This document shows positions 6,292 through 14,739 of a stretch of 22,907 nucleotides of DNA, piece by piece (the stretch's first letter is position 1; every line of letters starts with the position of its first letter). The stretch is taken from the NCBI GenBank assembly GCA_937995745.1, contig CALKIU010000102.1, positions 1 to 22,907 on the forward strand, in the 5' to 3' direction. Under the pieces are notes generated by a model that saw only the letters and a program-made list of their open reading frames with translations, searched no databases and had not been told where the DNA came from. Source of the DNA: an uncultured Bacillaceae bacterium. Lineage in GTDB: Bacteria > Bacillota > Bacilli > Bacillales > Cytobacillaceae. The translations under genes and the position numbers were made by a program.

Positions 6292-7422
6292 ATGGAACTG
6301 TTTTGGTTTATTCCCACTCACGGCGACGGCCGATATTTGGCGTCGAAAAAAGGAGCGCGGGCAACCGGCTATCACTACTTCCGGCAGATTGCCCAAGCTG
6401 CCGACCATTTAGGTTACAGCGGAGTGTTAATACCCACGGGTAAATCATGCGAAGACCCTTGGATCGTCGCATCCAGCCTGATACCAGCCACGGAAAAGCT
6501 AAAGTATTTGGTCGCCCTCCGCCCGGGCCTGATGTCACCGACCGTTGCGGCGCGGATGGCTTCCACGCTCGACCGTTTATCAGGCGGAAGACTGCTCGTT
6601 AATATCGTTGCCGGGGGAGACCCGGTTGAATTGGCCGGCGACGGGCTGTTTCTCGATCATGACAGCCGCTATGAAGCCACCGGTGAATTTTTGACCGTTT
6701 GGCGAAAAATTTTGGCGGAAGAAAAAGTGGATTTTCAAGGCAGCCACGTGCACGTGCAGGGGGCGGAACTCCTTTATCCTTCCGTGCAAAAACCGCATCC
6801 GCCGATCTTCTTCGGAGGTTCTTCGGAAGCGGGAATAAAAGTTGCCGCGGAACACGCAGATGTTTACTTGACATGGGCTGAACCGCCGGCCCAAGTGGAA
6901 CAAAAACTCAATCAAGTGAGAAAACAAGCCGCCGAGCAAGGGAGAACGATTAAATTCGGCATCCGGCTTCATATCATCGTCCGCGAAACGGAAGAGGAAG
7001 CCTGGCAGGCCGCGGAAGATCTCATCCGTCACGTGGATGACAAAACGATCGCCGCGGCGCATAATATCTTCGCCAGGATGGATTCGGTCGGGCAAAGACG
7101 GATGAGCGAACTGAATAACGGCAGCCGCGCCAACCTGGAAATCAGTCCCAACTTATGGGCGGGAATCGGCCTTGTGCGGGGCGGAGCCGGCACGGCCCTG
7201 GTCGGCGATCCTGAAACGGTTGCGCAAAGACTGAAAGAATATGCCGATTTGGGCATTGAAAAATTCATTCTCTCCGGGTATCCCCATTTGGAAGAAGCCT
7301 ACCGGGTTGCGGAATGGTTGTTTCCGAAACTTCCTGTAAAAATAAGCCAGCAGCCCGGAGAGAGAGCTTTTGTAAGTCCGTTCGGCGAACTGGTCGTCAA
7401 TGAAAAAATATCAAGCTTCTAA
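6292..7422 (+). CDS. ssuD: FMNH2-dependent alkanesulfonate monooxygenase SsuD
   Basis: 376 residues, equal to B. subtilis SsuD. The enzyme belongs to the bacterial luciferase-like TIM-barrel family and uses reduced FMN and oxygen to split alkanesulfonates into an aldehyde and sulfite. The start ELFWFIPTHGDGRYL, the VLIPTGKSCEDPW segment with Cys53 (Cys54 in E. coli), the RLHIIVR segment with the active-site Arg and His, and the SGRL..NIVAGGDP segment all match SsuD rather than other luciferase-like enzymes. The start is put at 6292 by homology, with AAAGGAAG upstream; in-frame ATG codons at 6136 and 6142 behind AAAAAGGGGG would add about 50 proline- and glycine-rich residues. No flavin reductase partner (SsuE) is present in the window. 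The sulfite formed can go directly to CysJI encoded nearby. Confidence 0.95.
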   Translation: MELFWFIPTHGDGRYLASKKGARATGYHYFRQIAQAADHLGYSGVLIPTGKSCEDPWIVASSLIPATEKLKYLVALRPGLMSPTVAARMASTLDRLSGGRLLVNIVAGGDPVELAGDGLFLDHDSRYEATGEFLTVWRKILAEEKVDFQGSHVHVQGAELLYPSVQKPHPPIFFGGSSEAGIKVAAEHADVYLTWAEPPAQVEQKLNQVRKQAAEQGRTIKFGIRLHIIVRETEEEAWQAAEDLIRHVDDKTIAAAHNIFARMDSVGQRRMSELNNGSRANLEISPNLWAGIGLVRGGAGTALVGDPETVAQRLKEYADLGIEKFILSGYPHLEEAYRVAEWLFPKLPVKISQQPGERAFVSPFGELVVNEKISSF

Positions 7423-7518
7423 AATGGCGGTTCCATCATCCGATGTCGCGTGACGCATGACGGAACGTTTTCGGTGCAGGCTGTAACCGCGTTTCTATAA
7501 AACATTCTTAATCATTTT

Positions 7519-7555
7519 GGCGGGCGTCGAAAAAACGGACGCCTGCCCCTTTGTT
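7519..7555 (+). terminator. Hairpin between ssuD and ssuA, weak terminator
   Basis: GGCGGGCGTC (7519-7528) pairs with GACGCCTGCC (7538-7547), ten pairs with one G-U, followed only by CCTTTGTT. The poor T run suggests partial termination or mRNA 3'-end protection, which would give different amounts of SsuD and the transporter. Confidence 0.45.
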
Positions 7556-7581
7556 ACAGAAACAGACAAGGAGGAGCAAAG

Positions 7582-8550
7582 ATGTCCGGTCGCAGAAGAA
7601 TTCTTCTGTTCTTGTTATTCATGATCCCCGTTTTCCTTCTGGCCGCTTGCCGGCCGGAAGTGTCCGGCGGGGAAAATGACGGCAAAAAAACCATCCGCTT
7701 CGGATATCAAAAATTTGGAATCATGACCATTCTCAAAGCGGAAGGAACACTCGATGAAAGGCTCAAAAAGCTGGGCTATGACGTGGTTTGGACGGAATTC
7801 CCCGGAGGACCGCAAATGCTTGAGGCTTTGAATGCGGGAAGCATTGACTTTGGCGCCACCGGAGAAGCGCCACCCATCTTTGCCCAAGCCGCCGGAGCGC
7901 CTATAGTATATTTTGCCAATGAACCGGAAAATCCTCGCGGTGAAGCGATTGTGGTCCCAAAAAATTCACCGATTCAAACGGTGTCCGATTTAAAAGGGAA
8001 AAGAATTGCTTTAAATAAAGGCTCCAATGTTCATTATTTGCTGGTTCGGGCTTTGGAAGAAGCGGGGCTGGATTATGACGACGTGGAAACGGTATTTTTG
8101 CCCCCTTCCGATGCCAGGGTCGCTTTTGAAAAAGGTTCGGTGGATGCTTGGGCGATTTGGGATCCGTTTTTGGCCGACGCAGAGTTTCATGCCGGAGCCC
8201 GGCAAATCGCAGACGGAACGAATCTCGTGGATAACAGGGAATTCTTTTTGGCAACGAAATCCCTTGCCAAAGAACATCCCGATGTGCTGGAGGCCATTTT
8301 TGAAGAACTGGAAAGGATTGAGGTGAAAATGGAAAAGAATCAAGCGGAAATTGCAGAATTTCTTTCGCCGCAAGTGGGGATTGGCGCCGATGTTTTGGAG
8401 GCTGTTCTGGCGAGGCGAAGATACGGCGTTGAACGGACAAGTGCGGAAACGCTCCGGGATCAGCAAAAAATCGCCGACAAGTTTTACGATCTTGGTTTAA
8501 TCCCGGAAAGAATCAATATTTCAGAAGCATCTTTGGAGGCGGTGAAATAG
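7582..8550 (+). CDS. ssuA: Sulfonate ABC transporter substrate-binding lipoprotein SsuA
   Basis: 322 residues. An arginine-rich N-terminus, a hydrophobic segment and the lipobox LAAC with Cys23 mark a lipoprotein anchored on the outside of the membrane. The mature protein has the SsuA/TauA-type periplasmic-binding fold: IRFGYQKFGIMTILKAEGTL, the GGPQMLEALNAGSIDFGATGEAPP ligand-pocket segment, DLKGKRIALNKGSNVHYLL and VDAWAIWDPF are all typical of aliphatic sulfonate binders. It delivers sulfonates to the SsuC/SsuB transporter. A perfect AAGGAGGAG precedes the ATG. It stands second in the ssu operon, 159 bases after ssuD with a hairpin between, and is followed by ssuC after two bases. Confidence 0.94.
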   Translation: MSGRRRILLFLLFMIPVFLLAACRPEVSGGENDGKKTIRFGYQKFGIMTILKAEGTLDERLKKLGYDVVWTEFPGGPQMLEALNAGSIDFGATGEAPPIFAQAAGAPIVYFANEPENPRGEAIVVPKNSPIQTVSDLKGKRIALNKGSNVHYLLVRALEEAGLDYDDVETVFLPPSDARVAFEKGSVDAWAIWDPFLADAEFHAGARQIADGTNLVDNREFFLATKSLAKEHPDVLEAIFEELERIEVKMEKNQAEIAEFLSPQVGIGADVLEAVLARRRYGVERTSAETLRDQQKIADKFYDLGLIPERINISEASLEAVK

Positions 8551-8552
8551 CT

Positions 8553-9326
8553 GTGAAAAAGAAAAACACTTTTGTCAAAAAAGCCGCGCCGTGGACGATC
8601 CCGCTGCTTATCATATTTTCCTGGCAAGGACTGTCATCTTTGGACTTGATTTCGGAAAGATTTTTATCCAGCCCTGCTGCGATTCTGTCGGCGGCATATG
8701 AATTGACTGCGGACGGTTCTCTGTTAAGGGATGTGGCCGTCAGTTTGCGCCGGGTTCTTTGGGGATTTTTTATCGGCGGCAGCATCGGGTTTCTTTTCGG
8801 ACTGTTCAACGGAATTTCCAAATTGTCGGAGGCCTTGTTCGATTCAACCATTCAAATGGTGCGCAATATCCCCCATTTGGCATTAATTCCGCTTGTGATT
8901 TTGTGGTTTGGGATTGACGAGGCGGCGAAAATTTTTCTTGTCGCTTTGGGCACTTTTTTTCCTATTTATATCAATACGTATCACGGCATCCGCAATGTGG
9001 ATGCATCTCTTGTGGAAATGGCCCGGGTGTATGAATTGAAGGGGTTTGCCTTGTTCAGGCATGTGATTTTGCCGGGAGCCCTGCCGTCCATTTTTGTCGG
9101 CCTCCGATATGCGATCGGGATTGCGTGGATCACTTTGATCGTCGCCGAAACGATTGCCGCCGGTTCCGGAATTGGCTATATGGCCATGACGGCGAGGGAA
9201 TTTATGCAGTTGGATATTGTGCTATTGAGCATTATTTTGTATGCGCTGCTCGGGAAATTGTCCGACTTGATTGCGAAATGGTGTGAACAAAGATTTTTGC
9301 GCTGGAACAAGGTTTATCAACAATAA
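8553..9326 (+). CDS. ssuC: Sulfonate ABC transporter permease SsuC
   Basis: 257 residues with about six membrane segments, a BPD_transp_1 permease. The cytoplasmic coupling segment EMARVYELKGFALFRHVILPGALPSIFVGLR is the EAA loop that contacts the ATPase. Length and sequence fit SsuC/TauC. The start is GTG two bases after the ssuA stop codon; the ribosome binding site (GGAGGCGGTGA) lies inside the end of ssuA, so translation is probably coupled. The downstream gene ssuB starts 15 bases after its stop. Together SsuA, SsuB and SsuC import aliphatic sulfonates. Confidence 0.94.
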   Translation: MKKKNTFVKKAAPWTIPLLIIFSWQGLSSLDLISERFLSSPAAILSAAYELTADGSLLRDVAVSLRRVLWGFFIGGSIGFLFGLFNGISKLSEALFDSTIQMVRNIPHLALIPLVILWFGIDEAAKIFLVALGTFFPIYINTYHGIRNVDASLVEMARVYELKGFALFRHVILPGALPSIFVGLRYAIGIAWITLIVAETIAAGSGIGYMAMTAREFMQLDIVLLSIILYALLGKLSDLIAKWCEQRFLRWNKVYQQ

Positions 9327-9341
9327 GCGGAGGTGCGGAGG

Positions 9342-10154
9342 ATGAGCGTAAAAAACAGGCATGAACCGCTGTTGCATCTGGCCGGTGTGGGGAAATTTTA
9401 CGGTGACAAGGAAGTTTTAAAAAACATCCATCTTCGGATATATCACGGGGAATTCGTGGCCGTTGTCGGCAGGAGCGGCTGCGGGAAAAGCACGCTGCTC
9501 CGGGTCATGGCCGGTTTGGAGAGTATTCAGGAAGGGAAAATTTTTGTCCGGGGACGGGAATTGAAGGAGAGAAATAAACTGGCCAAAATCATGTTTCAGG
9601 ACGGACGGCTTTTGCCGTGGAAAAATGTCGCCGAGAATGTCGGTCTCGGACTAAAAAAGGAAAGTCAGAGAGAAAAGATAGCTTCCCTTCTGGAACAAGT
9701 CGGGTTAAGGGAACATGCCGGGAAATGGCCCTCTGAACTGTCGGGAGGCCAGCAGCAGCGGGTGGCGCTGGCGAGGGCCCTCATTCATGAACCGGAACTG
9801 CTGTTATTGGATGAACCTCTTGGGGCGTTGGATGCTTTGACAAGGCTGGAAATGCAGGATTTGATAGAAAACTTGTGGCGGAAAAAGAGGCCCGGCGCCG
9901 TTCTCGTTACTCACGATGTGGAAGAAGCGGTCGCTTTGGCGACAAGGGTAATATTAATAGAAAACGGAACGATTGCCATGGATCTCCCGGTAAACTTGCC
10001 CTATCCCCGCCAGCGGGACAGCGCGGTTTTCCGCAAATTGGAAAAACAAATTTTGAACAGAATTTTTAACAAACCGGATGAGCCTGTTTATATAGGGCGG
10101 GATGAAGGGAACTTCAGGCAAAGGGAGGTTGCGGGAAACATTGGACGAGTGTAA
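9342..10154 (+). CDS. ssuB: Sulfonate ABC transporter ATP-binding protein SsuB
   Basis: 270 residues from the ATG at 9342; a GTG nine bases earlier is also in frame, but GGAGG sits eight bases upstream of the ATG and directly against the GTG, so the ATG is preferred. Walker A is GRSGCGKST at residues 43-51, the Q-loop is in MFQDGRLLPW, the ABC signature is LSGGQQQR, Walker B is LLLLDEPLGALD, and the H-loop is in THDVEEAV. This set is complete, so an active ATPase is expected at the inner face of the membrane with SsuC. The C-terminal 30 residues after the H-loop domain are charged and variable. It is the last gene of the ssu operon, closed by an inverted repeat. Confidence 0.94.
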   Translation: MSVKNRHEPLLHLAGVGKFYGDKEVLKNIHLRIYHGEFVAVVGRSGCGKSTLLRVMAGLESIQEGKIFVRGRELKERNKLAKIMFQDGRLLPWKNVAENVGLGLKKESQREKIASLLEQVGLREHAGKWPSELSGGQQQRVALARALIHEPELLLLDEPLGALDALTRLEMQDLIENLWRKKRPGAVLVTHDVEEAVALATRVILIENGTIAMDLPVNLPYPRQRDSAVFRKLEKQILNRIFNKPDEPVYIGRDEGNFRQREVAGNIGRV

Positions 10155-10162
10155 TTGCAATG

Positions 10163-10203
10163 AACGGCACAGCCGATGGAAACAAGCGGCTGTGCCGTTT
10201 CCC
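10163..10203. terminator. Long hairpin between the convergent ssu and cys operons
   Basis: AACGGCACAGCCG (10163-10175) pairs perfectly with CGGCTGTGCCGTT (10187-10199), a 13-pair GC-rich stem with an 11-base loop. Only a short T run follows on the plus strand. Placed just after ssuB and between convergent operons, it may end transcription from the left and perhaps from both sides. Confidence 0.65.
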
Positions 10204-10360
10204 GTCTCGGGGCGCGGCGGTCAAAGCCGTTCTTGTTTAGAAGTTTGTCGAAAGGGCAGGTGATTTTAATTTAACGGCTCAACAATTCCTAATGGTCGCG
10301 GGGTGCCGTTCAAGAATGTTTGGAAAAAACGTCCCCCGATGCCCGAAGAAGATGGAAAAA

Positions 10361-11008
10361 TCAATTCCCGCTTCCGCCGGCACGGTTTTTTGCCGCCTTT
10401 TTCTCCAATTCTTTTAATCTGGCCAGTTCGGCCTCCCGTTTCCCGCTGTCAAGGCGGTATGCATCATCCAAGAGGCGGAACAGCATTTTATCTTTTGTTT
10501 CAAAAGGAACGGGCAGACTTTTGATGATCGAGCGGCATTCGGAAAGGAATTCTGTATAATCCTTCCAAGTTTCATCGAAATACTCTGCCAGCACTTTTTT
10601 CAGTTTGCGGGTCAGCTTCGGACTGGCTCCGGTGGTGGATACAGCGATTTTCAATTTTCCCCGGCGGATGACAGCGGGAAAAAAGACGTTTCCGTTCTCC
10701 GCTTGCTCCGCGTTGCAAAGCAACCGGTCCGGGGGAACGGAGCGGGCCAGTTCCTCGTTTGCCCTCGGGTCATTGGTGGCGAGAACGACCAGCATCGCAT
10801 CTTGAAAATCTTCCGGCGCCGCTTTTCTCTGCACCAGTTGATAGCCGCATTTTTCCGCCAACTTCCTTGCCTCGGCGCAAAATTCCGGAGCAATAAAGAT
10901 GATCCTCGGATTTTCCGCACTCAACGCGGCCGCTTTACGGGCGGCCGTTTTTCCCCCGCCGGCGATGACGACTTTTTTCCCTGCCAATTGAATGAGAAGC
11001 GGCTGCAT
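10361..11008 (-). CDS. ylnF: Precorrin-2 dehydrogenase, siroheme synthesis (YlnF-like)
   Basis: 215 residues. It oxidises precorrin-2 to sirohydrochlorin with NAD, the step between the methyltransferase and the ferrochelatase in siroheme synthesis. The Rossmann segment KKVVIAGGGKTAARKAAAL opens the protein, followed by the ATNDPRANEELA segment and NVFFPAVIRRGKLKIAVSTTGASPKLTRKLK, characteristic of the CysG/Met8 N-terminal domain. The start at 11008 is set by AAGGAGG nine bases upstream; an open frame continues 19 codons further but without a site. The start lies inside the end of sirB, a 74-base overlap in a different frame, so translational coupling is likely. It is the last gene of the cys line and converges on ssuB. 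Confidence 0.92.
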   Translation of the reverse strand: MQPLLIQLAGKKVVIAGGGKTAARKAAALSAENPRIIFIAPEFCAEARKLAEKCGYQLVQRKAAPEDFQDAMLVVLATNDPRANEELARSVPPDRLLCNAEQAENGNVFFPAVIRRGKLKIAVSTTGASPKLTRKLKKVLAEYFDETWKDYTEFLSECRSIIKSLPVPFETKDKMLFRLLDDAYRLDSGKREAELARLKELEKKAAKNRAGGSGN

Positions 11009-11750
11009 GGCCGGCTGCCTCCTTTCCCAAAGCGTTTTTGACGAACGCTTGTAAAATGGCTTCATGACGGCTGAGAGGCCCGGTATGGAAGACGGGCACC
11101 CCCTGTTGGCGGTATGCTTTTACCGCGCGGATGATTTTTGAAAAAAGCACACCCGGAAAAAGCAGATACGGGATGACGATGATTTTCCTTCCTTGCAATG
11201 TTGTATTGACGGCCCATTGCATTCCTTCGTCCAAACACGGTCGGGCGGAGGCAAGATAACAGGTGGAGGTGTTTTGAACCCCGAGCCGTTCCGCCAACCC
11301 CGCGGCGATTTTTTCACAGGCTGTGCGGACGGAAGGATCGCTGCTTCCCCGCGCCGCAAGCAAGACCGTATCGCCGGGATGGACGCCGGCTGCCGGCTGT
11401 TCGGCCATTTCCGCAAGGCCGTCCAAAATGTCCGCTTGTACCCCGGCCGCATCTTTCAAGGCGACGGCCACGCCGGGATATTCCTTCTGCAGGCGGGCAA
11501 GAATCTCCGGAATATCCCGTTTCATGTGTCCGGCCGCCAAAAGAAAGAGGGGAACAACGGTGACGGAAGTTGCCCCTCTCTTGACGCATTTTTTAAAGCC
11601 TTCTTCAATCGTCGGCGCGCTGAGTTCGAGAAAACTTGTTTCCTGAATGGCGGCGGGTACTTTTTTCATGATGCTTCCTATAAATGTTTTTGCTTCAGCA
11701 ACTCCTTCTTCAGTTCGGGAGCCGTGGGCGACATACAAAATTCCTTGCAC
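10935..11750 (-). CDS. sirB: Sirohydrochlorin ferrochelatase SirB (YlnE-like)
   Basis: 271 residues (B. subtilis SirB about 261). It inserts iron into sirohydrochlorin to make siroheme. It is a two-domain CbiX-type chelatase: His9 in YVAHGSR, Glu42 in SFLELSAPTIEEG and His75 in LLAAGHMKRDIP match the metal-site His10, Glu43 and His76 of B. subtilis SirB; the second half, VLLAARGSSDPS and VIPYLLFPGVLF, is the degenerate copy. The start is GTG with AAAGGAGG ten bases upstream. The C-terminus ends in a basic tail (SIGREKSRHRRRGKNGRP) encoded entirely in the overlap with the next gene; the tail may be a read-on caused by loss of an earlier stop. The gap to the upstream methyltransferase gene is 440 bases, unusual for this operon. 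Confidence 0.92.
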   Translation of the reverse strand: MQGILYVAHGSRTEEGVAEAKTFIGSIMKKVPAAIQETSFLELSAPTIEEGFKKCVKRGATSVTVVPLFLLAAGHMKRDIPEILARLQKEYPGVAVALKDAAGVQADILDGLAEMAEQPAAGVHPGDTVLLAARGSSDPSVRTACEKIAAGLAERLGVQNTSTCYLASARPCLDEGMQWAVNTTLQGRKIIVIPYLLFPGVLFSKIIRAVKAYRQQGVPVFHTGPLSRHEAILQAFVKNALGKEAAGHAAASHSIGREKSRHRRRGKNGRP

Positions 11751-12190
11751 GGTTATTAATCCTCCTTTCGCGGAAAATAGGGTCCTGCCAAAAAGAAACG
11801 GCGCTTTTTCCCTTTACCGTTACACCGCCGGCCGTTTCAATTTCTTGTTTGATTTTCAACGACCCACAACCGGCCGTTTCATTCCGTGTCCGGGCGATGA
11901 ATGTCTCCGCTTGATCCACATTACATGTATGATTGATGAATGCCTCCGGGAGGCCGTTTCTCCTTCTTTCTGCGGGCTTCCCGGATGGCAAATGCCCGCC
12001 GGGGGTTTCTTGAAATGGCGGGTCCTTTTTCCAAAAAGGGCATCTTTCCAAAGAGGGGATTCCTTCCCGAAAACCGACCGGGTTTGCGCCCGCCGGACCG
12101 GGGAGGGGGGATACGAAACGTTTTCCGGTTCTCTTCAGCGGGCGCAATCCCGTGATAGGCCGCCCCTTCTTCGCACAGTACCGCGAGCAA
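11751..12190. other. 440-base gap inside the cys operon
   Basis: No supported gene. Open frames on both strands lack ribosome binding sites and family likeness. GGCCGTTTC occurs three times in the same orientation, near 11832, 11874 and 11952, the first two within the longer CCGGCCGTTTCA. A short perfect stem, CCTTTTT/AAAAAGG, lies near 12031-12047. On the minus strand the sirB ribosome binding site closes the gap. Confidence 0.5.
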
Positions 12191-12967
12191 TTACCCGTAA
12201 ACCGCACTGAGGAAAGGGGCGGCTTCTTTTTGAAACCAATTCAGTTCTCTTGCCAACTTAACAACTTCGCCGATGACAATCATGCTCGGATTAGTAATGT
12301 TCTCCTCATGCGCTTTGTCCACAATATCGGCCAAGATGCCCGTCACAGTTTTTTGATTGGCGCATGTGCCCCGGTGAATGAGGGCGGCGGGGGTTTCCGG
12401 CGCTTTTCCCGCTTGCAGCAAGCTTTGCACGATATGGGGAAGGCGGCTGACCCCCATGTAAATGCACAAAGTGTCCACCCCATTGGCAAGATGGAACCAT
12501 TGGCTGCCGTCCAATTCCTTGTCTGCTTGGTGGCCGGTGACAAGGGCAAAACTGCGGCTGATTCTCCGGTGGGTGACGGGGATTCCCGCATAGGCCGGAA
12601 CGCCGATGCCCGCCGTGATGCCGGGAACGACCTCAAAGGGAATGCCGTGTCTTGCGCAGGCAAGGGCCTCCTCGCCGCCGCGGCCGAACACGAACGGGTC
12701 GCCCCCTTTCAAGCGCACGACTTGTTTCCCTTTTTTGGCGAATTTGATGATCAGTTCATTGATCGTTTCCTGTTTTAAAGCATGGCAAGATGGGGCTTTC
12801 CCTCCGTAAATCAGATTGGCTCCCTTTTTTGCATGCCGGAGCAAATCCGGATGGACGAGCCGGTCATAGATGATGACGTCGCCTTGCTGCAAAATTTTCA
12901 GCCCTTTGACTGTGATCAGTTCCGGGTCGCCCGGACCGGCGCCGACGAAATACACTTTACCGGCCAT
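12191..12967 (-). CDS. cobA: Uroporphyrinogen-III C-methyltransferase (SUMT, YlnD-like)
   Basis: 258 residues from the ATG at 12967. It uses S-adenosylmethionine to methylate uroporphyrinogen III twice, giving precorrin-2, the first committed step to siroheme. GAGPGDPELITVKG near the start, YGGKAPSCHALKQETIN, the SAM-binding RLKGGDPFVFGRGGEE, VPGITAGIGVPAYAGIPVTHR and IYMGV are all SUMT signatures. An ATG two codons earlier (12973) is only three bases from AGAGG, while 12967 has nine, so 12967 is chosen. Both starts overlap the end of cysC, which indicates coupling. Siroheme made here is needed by the sulfite reductase CysI encoded upstream in the same line. Confidence 0.94.
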   Translation of the reverse strand: MAGKVYFVGAGPGDPELITVKGLKILQQGDVIIYDRLVHPDLLRHAKKGANLIYGGKAPSCHALKQETINELIIKFAKKGKQVVRLKGGDPFVFGRGGEEALACARHGIPFEVVPGITAGIGVPAYAGIPVTHRRISRSFALVTGHQADKELDGSQWFHLANGVDTLCIYMGVSRLPHIVQSLLQAGKAPETPAALIHRGTCANQKTVTGILADIVDKAHEENITNPSMIVIGEVVKLARELNWFQKEAAPFLSAVYG

Positions 12968-13577
12968 AGGCATGTTCCTCTCTTAAAATATTTCTTTCTT
13001 GCAAGAAGCGGATGATTTGTTCTACGCATTCCCCGACAGAGTGACGGCCTGTATCAAGGACAATCTCCGGCTGTTCCGGCGGTTCGTACGGGGAATCGAT
13101 CCCTGTGAAATTTTTGATCTCCCCCGCGCGCGCTTTTTTGTATAATCCTTTCAGGTCGCGGCGCTCGCACTCTTCCAAGGGGCACTTGACATACACTTCA
13201 ATGAATTCCCCTTCTTCAAAAAGGGTTCGCACCCGCTCCCGATCCGCCCGGAAAGGGGAAATGAAGGCGGTGATGACGATCGTGCCGCTGTCGACAAACA
13301 ATTTGGCCACTTCCCCGATGCGGCGGATGTTTTCCGTCCGGTCGGCCGCCGAAAAACCGAGATCTTTGTTCAACCCGTGGCGGATATTGTCCCCGTCGAG
13401 AACATATTCTTGCACGCCGCGCCGGAACAAAGATTGCGACAGGGCGTTGGCGATCGTCGATTTTCCCGAGCCGGACAGGCCGGTCAACCAGAGCACGCAG
13501 CTGGAGTGGCCGTTTTTGCGCCGGCGGTCTTCTTTTGATACGGACGCGTGATGCCATTGGATGTTGGTCGCTTTCAT
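12957..13577 (-). CDS. cysC: Adenylylsulfate kinase CysC
   Basis: 206 residues. CysC phosphorylates adenosine 5'-phosphosulfate (APS) to PAPS. The P-loop is GLSGSGKST at residues 33-41, followed by the DGDNIRHGLNKDLGFSAADRTENIRRIGEVAKL APS-binding segment (LDGDN to RTENIRR) and ITAFISPFRADRERVR. The ATG start has AAGGAGGGA upstream. It follows sat by 13 bases and overlaps the methyltransferase gene by 11 bases. Because the CysH in this line carries cluster cysteines of the APS-reductase type, the need for PAPS is not obvious; B. subtilis has the same combination. Confidence 0.95.
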   Translation of the reverse strand: MKATNIQWHHASVSKEDRRRKNGHSSCVLWLTGLSGSGKSTIANALSQSLFRRGVQEYVLDGDNIRHGLNKDLGFSAADRTENIRRIGEVAKLFVDSGTIVITAFISPFRADRERVRTLFEEGEFIEVYVKCPLEECERRDLKGLYKKARAGEIKNFTGIDSPYEPPEQPEIVLDTGRHSVGECVEQIIRFLQERNILREEHAYGR

Positions 13578-13590
13578 AATGAGTCCCTCC

Positions 13591-14739
13591 TTACCGTTTC
13601 ACCTGCTGCCTTAACCCTTCCACAAGGACTTCGACCACCTCTTTCCGGCTGAACGTGGGGGGAGGGAGGATGCCGTTTCTGAGCATTTCCCTCACTTTGG
13701 TGCCGGAAAGGATGACGCGGTCTTCGTCCGGGTGGGGACATGTTTTTTCCGAAGCCATCCCGTCGCATTTTTTGCAGTAAAAACTGTTCTCGAAAAACAG
13801 CGGCCGGATGCCCAATTCTTCTTCCGTAAATTCATGGAAAATCAACTGGGCGTCGTATGTGCCGTAGTAGTTGCCCACGCCGGCATGATCGCGGCCGACA
13901 ATAAAATGGGTGCAGCCGAAATTTTTCCGGACGATGGCATGGAAAACCGCCTCCCGCGGCCCCGCATAGCGCATCGCCGCCGGGAACACCCCGAGAAGTA
14001 CCCGTTCTTTCGGATAGTAATGGTCAATCAACACCCGGTAGCTTTTCAGGCGGACATCGGCGGGAATGTCATCGGCTTTCGTTTCGCCGACGAGCGGATT
14101 GATGAACAGGCCGTCCACCGTTTCCAAAGCCGCTTTTTGAATGTACTCATGGGCGCGGTGAATCGGATTTCTCGTCTGGAATCCGACAACCGTTTTCCAC
14201 CCTTTCGAGGCAAACAAAATCCGCGTTTCCGCCGGTTCAAACCACACATCTTCAAAAATGCCTTTGGCCGGCTTTTTCACGAGGGTTACCTTCCCGGCCA
14301 CATAGACCGGGCCTCTGGCGAACAGTCTCGCTACCCCCGGATGGGCCGGATCATCCGTTTTGTAGACGTTGAGCGCCTCCCTTCGGAGATCAGGCCGGTA
14401 CCATTCGGCTATTTCGATGACGCCGTAAACGGTCCCGTTGTGGGTAAGTTTGTAAAGTTTTCCTTCTTGCAACGTTTTGGCGGTTTCCTCCGTGACGGGA
14501 AGGGTGATCGGAATCGACCACACCGTTCCGTCGGCAAGGCGCATCGATTCGAGCACCGATTCATAATCCTCTTTCCCGAGAAAACCGGTCAGCGGGCTGA
14601 AAACGCCCGTCGCAATCAGTTCCAAATCACTGAGGGCGACCCGGTCGATGGAAATTTCACCGGAAACAGACGACAGATCGAAGTCCGGATCGAATTTATC
14701 AATTAATGTTCCGCCGTGAGGTTTCGGCAAGGTCATCAT
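13591..14739 (-). CDS. sat: Sulfate adenylyltransferase (ATP sulfurylase)
   Basis: 382 residues, matching the monomeric bacterial Sat type. It activates sulfate with ATP to APS. QTRNPIHRAHE at residues 188-198 and GRDHAGVG at 282-289 are the nucleotide-binding HxxH and GRDHAG motifs. CKKCDGMASEKTC near the C-terminus looks like a cysteine cluster present in many Bacillus Sat proteins. Two consecutive ATG codons start it, with AAAGGA six bases upstream. cysC follows after 13 bases. Upstream, where B. subtilis has the sulfate permease cysP, there is only a 285-base repeat-containing gap, so sulfate must enter by another transporter. Confidence 0.95.
   Translation of the reverse strand: MMTLPKPHGGTLIDKFDPDFDLSSVSGEISIDRVALSDLELIATGVFSPLTGFLGKEDYESVLESMRLADGTVWSIPITLPVTEETAKTLQEGKLYKLTHNGTVYGVIEIAEWYRPDLRREALNVYKTDDPAHPGVARLFARGPVYVAGKVTLVKKPAKGIFEDVWFEPAETRILFASKGWKTVVGFQTRNPIHRAHEYIQKAALETVDGLFINPLVGETKADDIPADVRLKSYRVLIDHYYPKERVLLGVFPAAMRYAGPREAVFHAIVRKNFGCTHFIVGRDHAGVGNYYGTYDAQLIFHEFTEEELGIRPLFFENSFYCKKCDGMASEKTCPHPDEDRVILSGTKVREMLRNGILPPPTFSRKEVVEVLVEGLRQQVKR

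Noticed and set aside
11710..12207. 165-codon minus-strand frame in the siroheme gap
   Set aside because: No ribosome binding site, overlaps both flanking genes, and arginine/proline-rich composition typical of a GC-rich shadow frame.
13732..14706. 324-codon plus-strand frame
   Set aside because: It lies wholly opposite sat, which is certain from its motifs; the long open antisense frame reflects GC-rich codon use.
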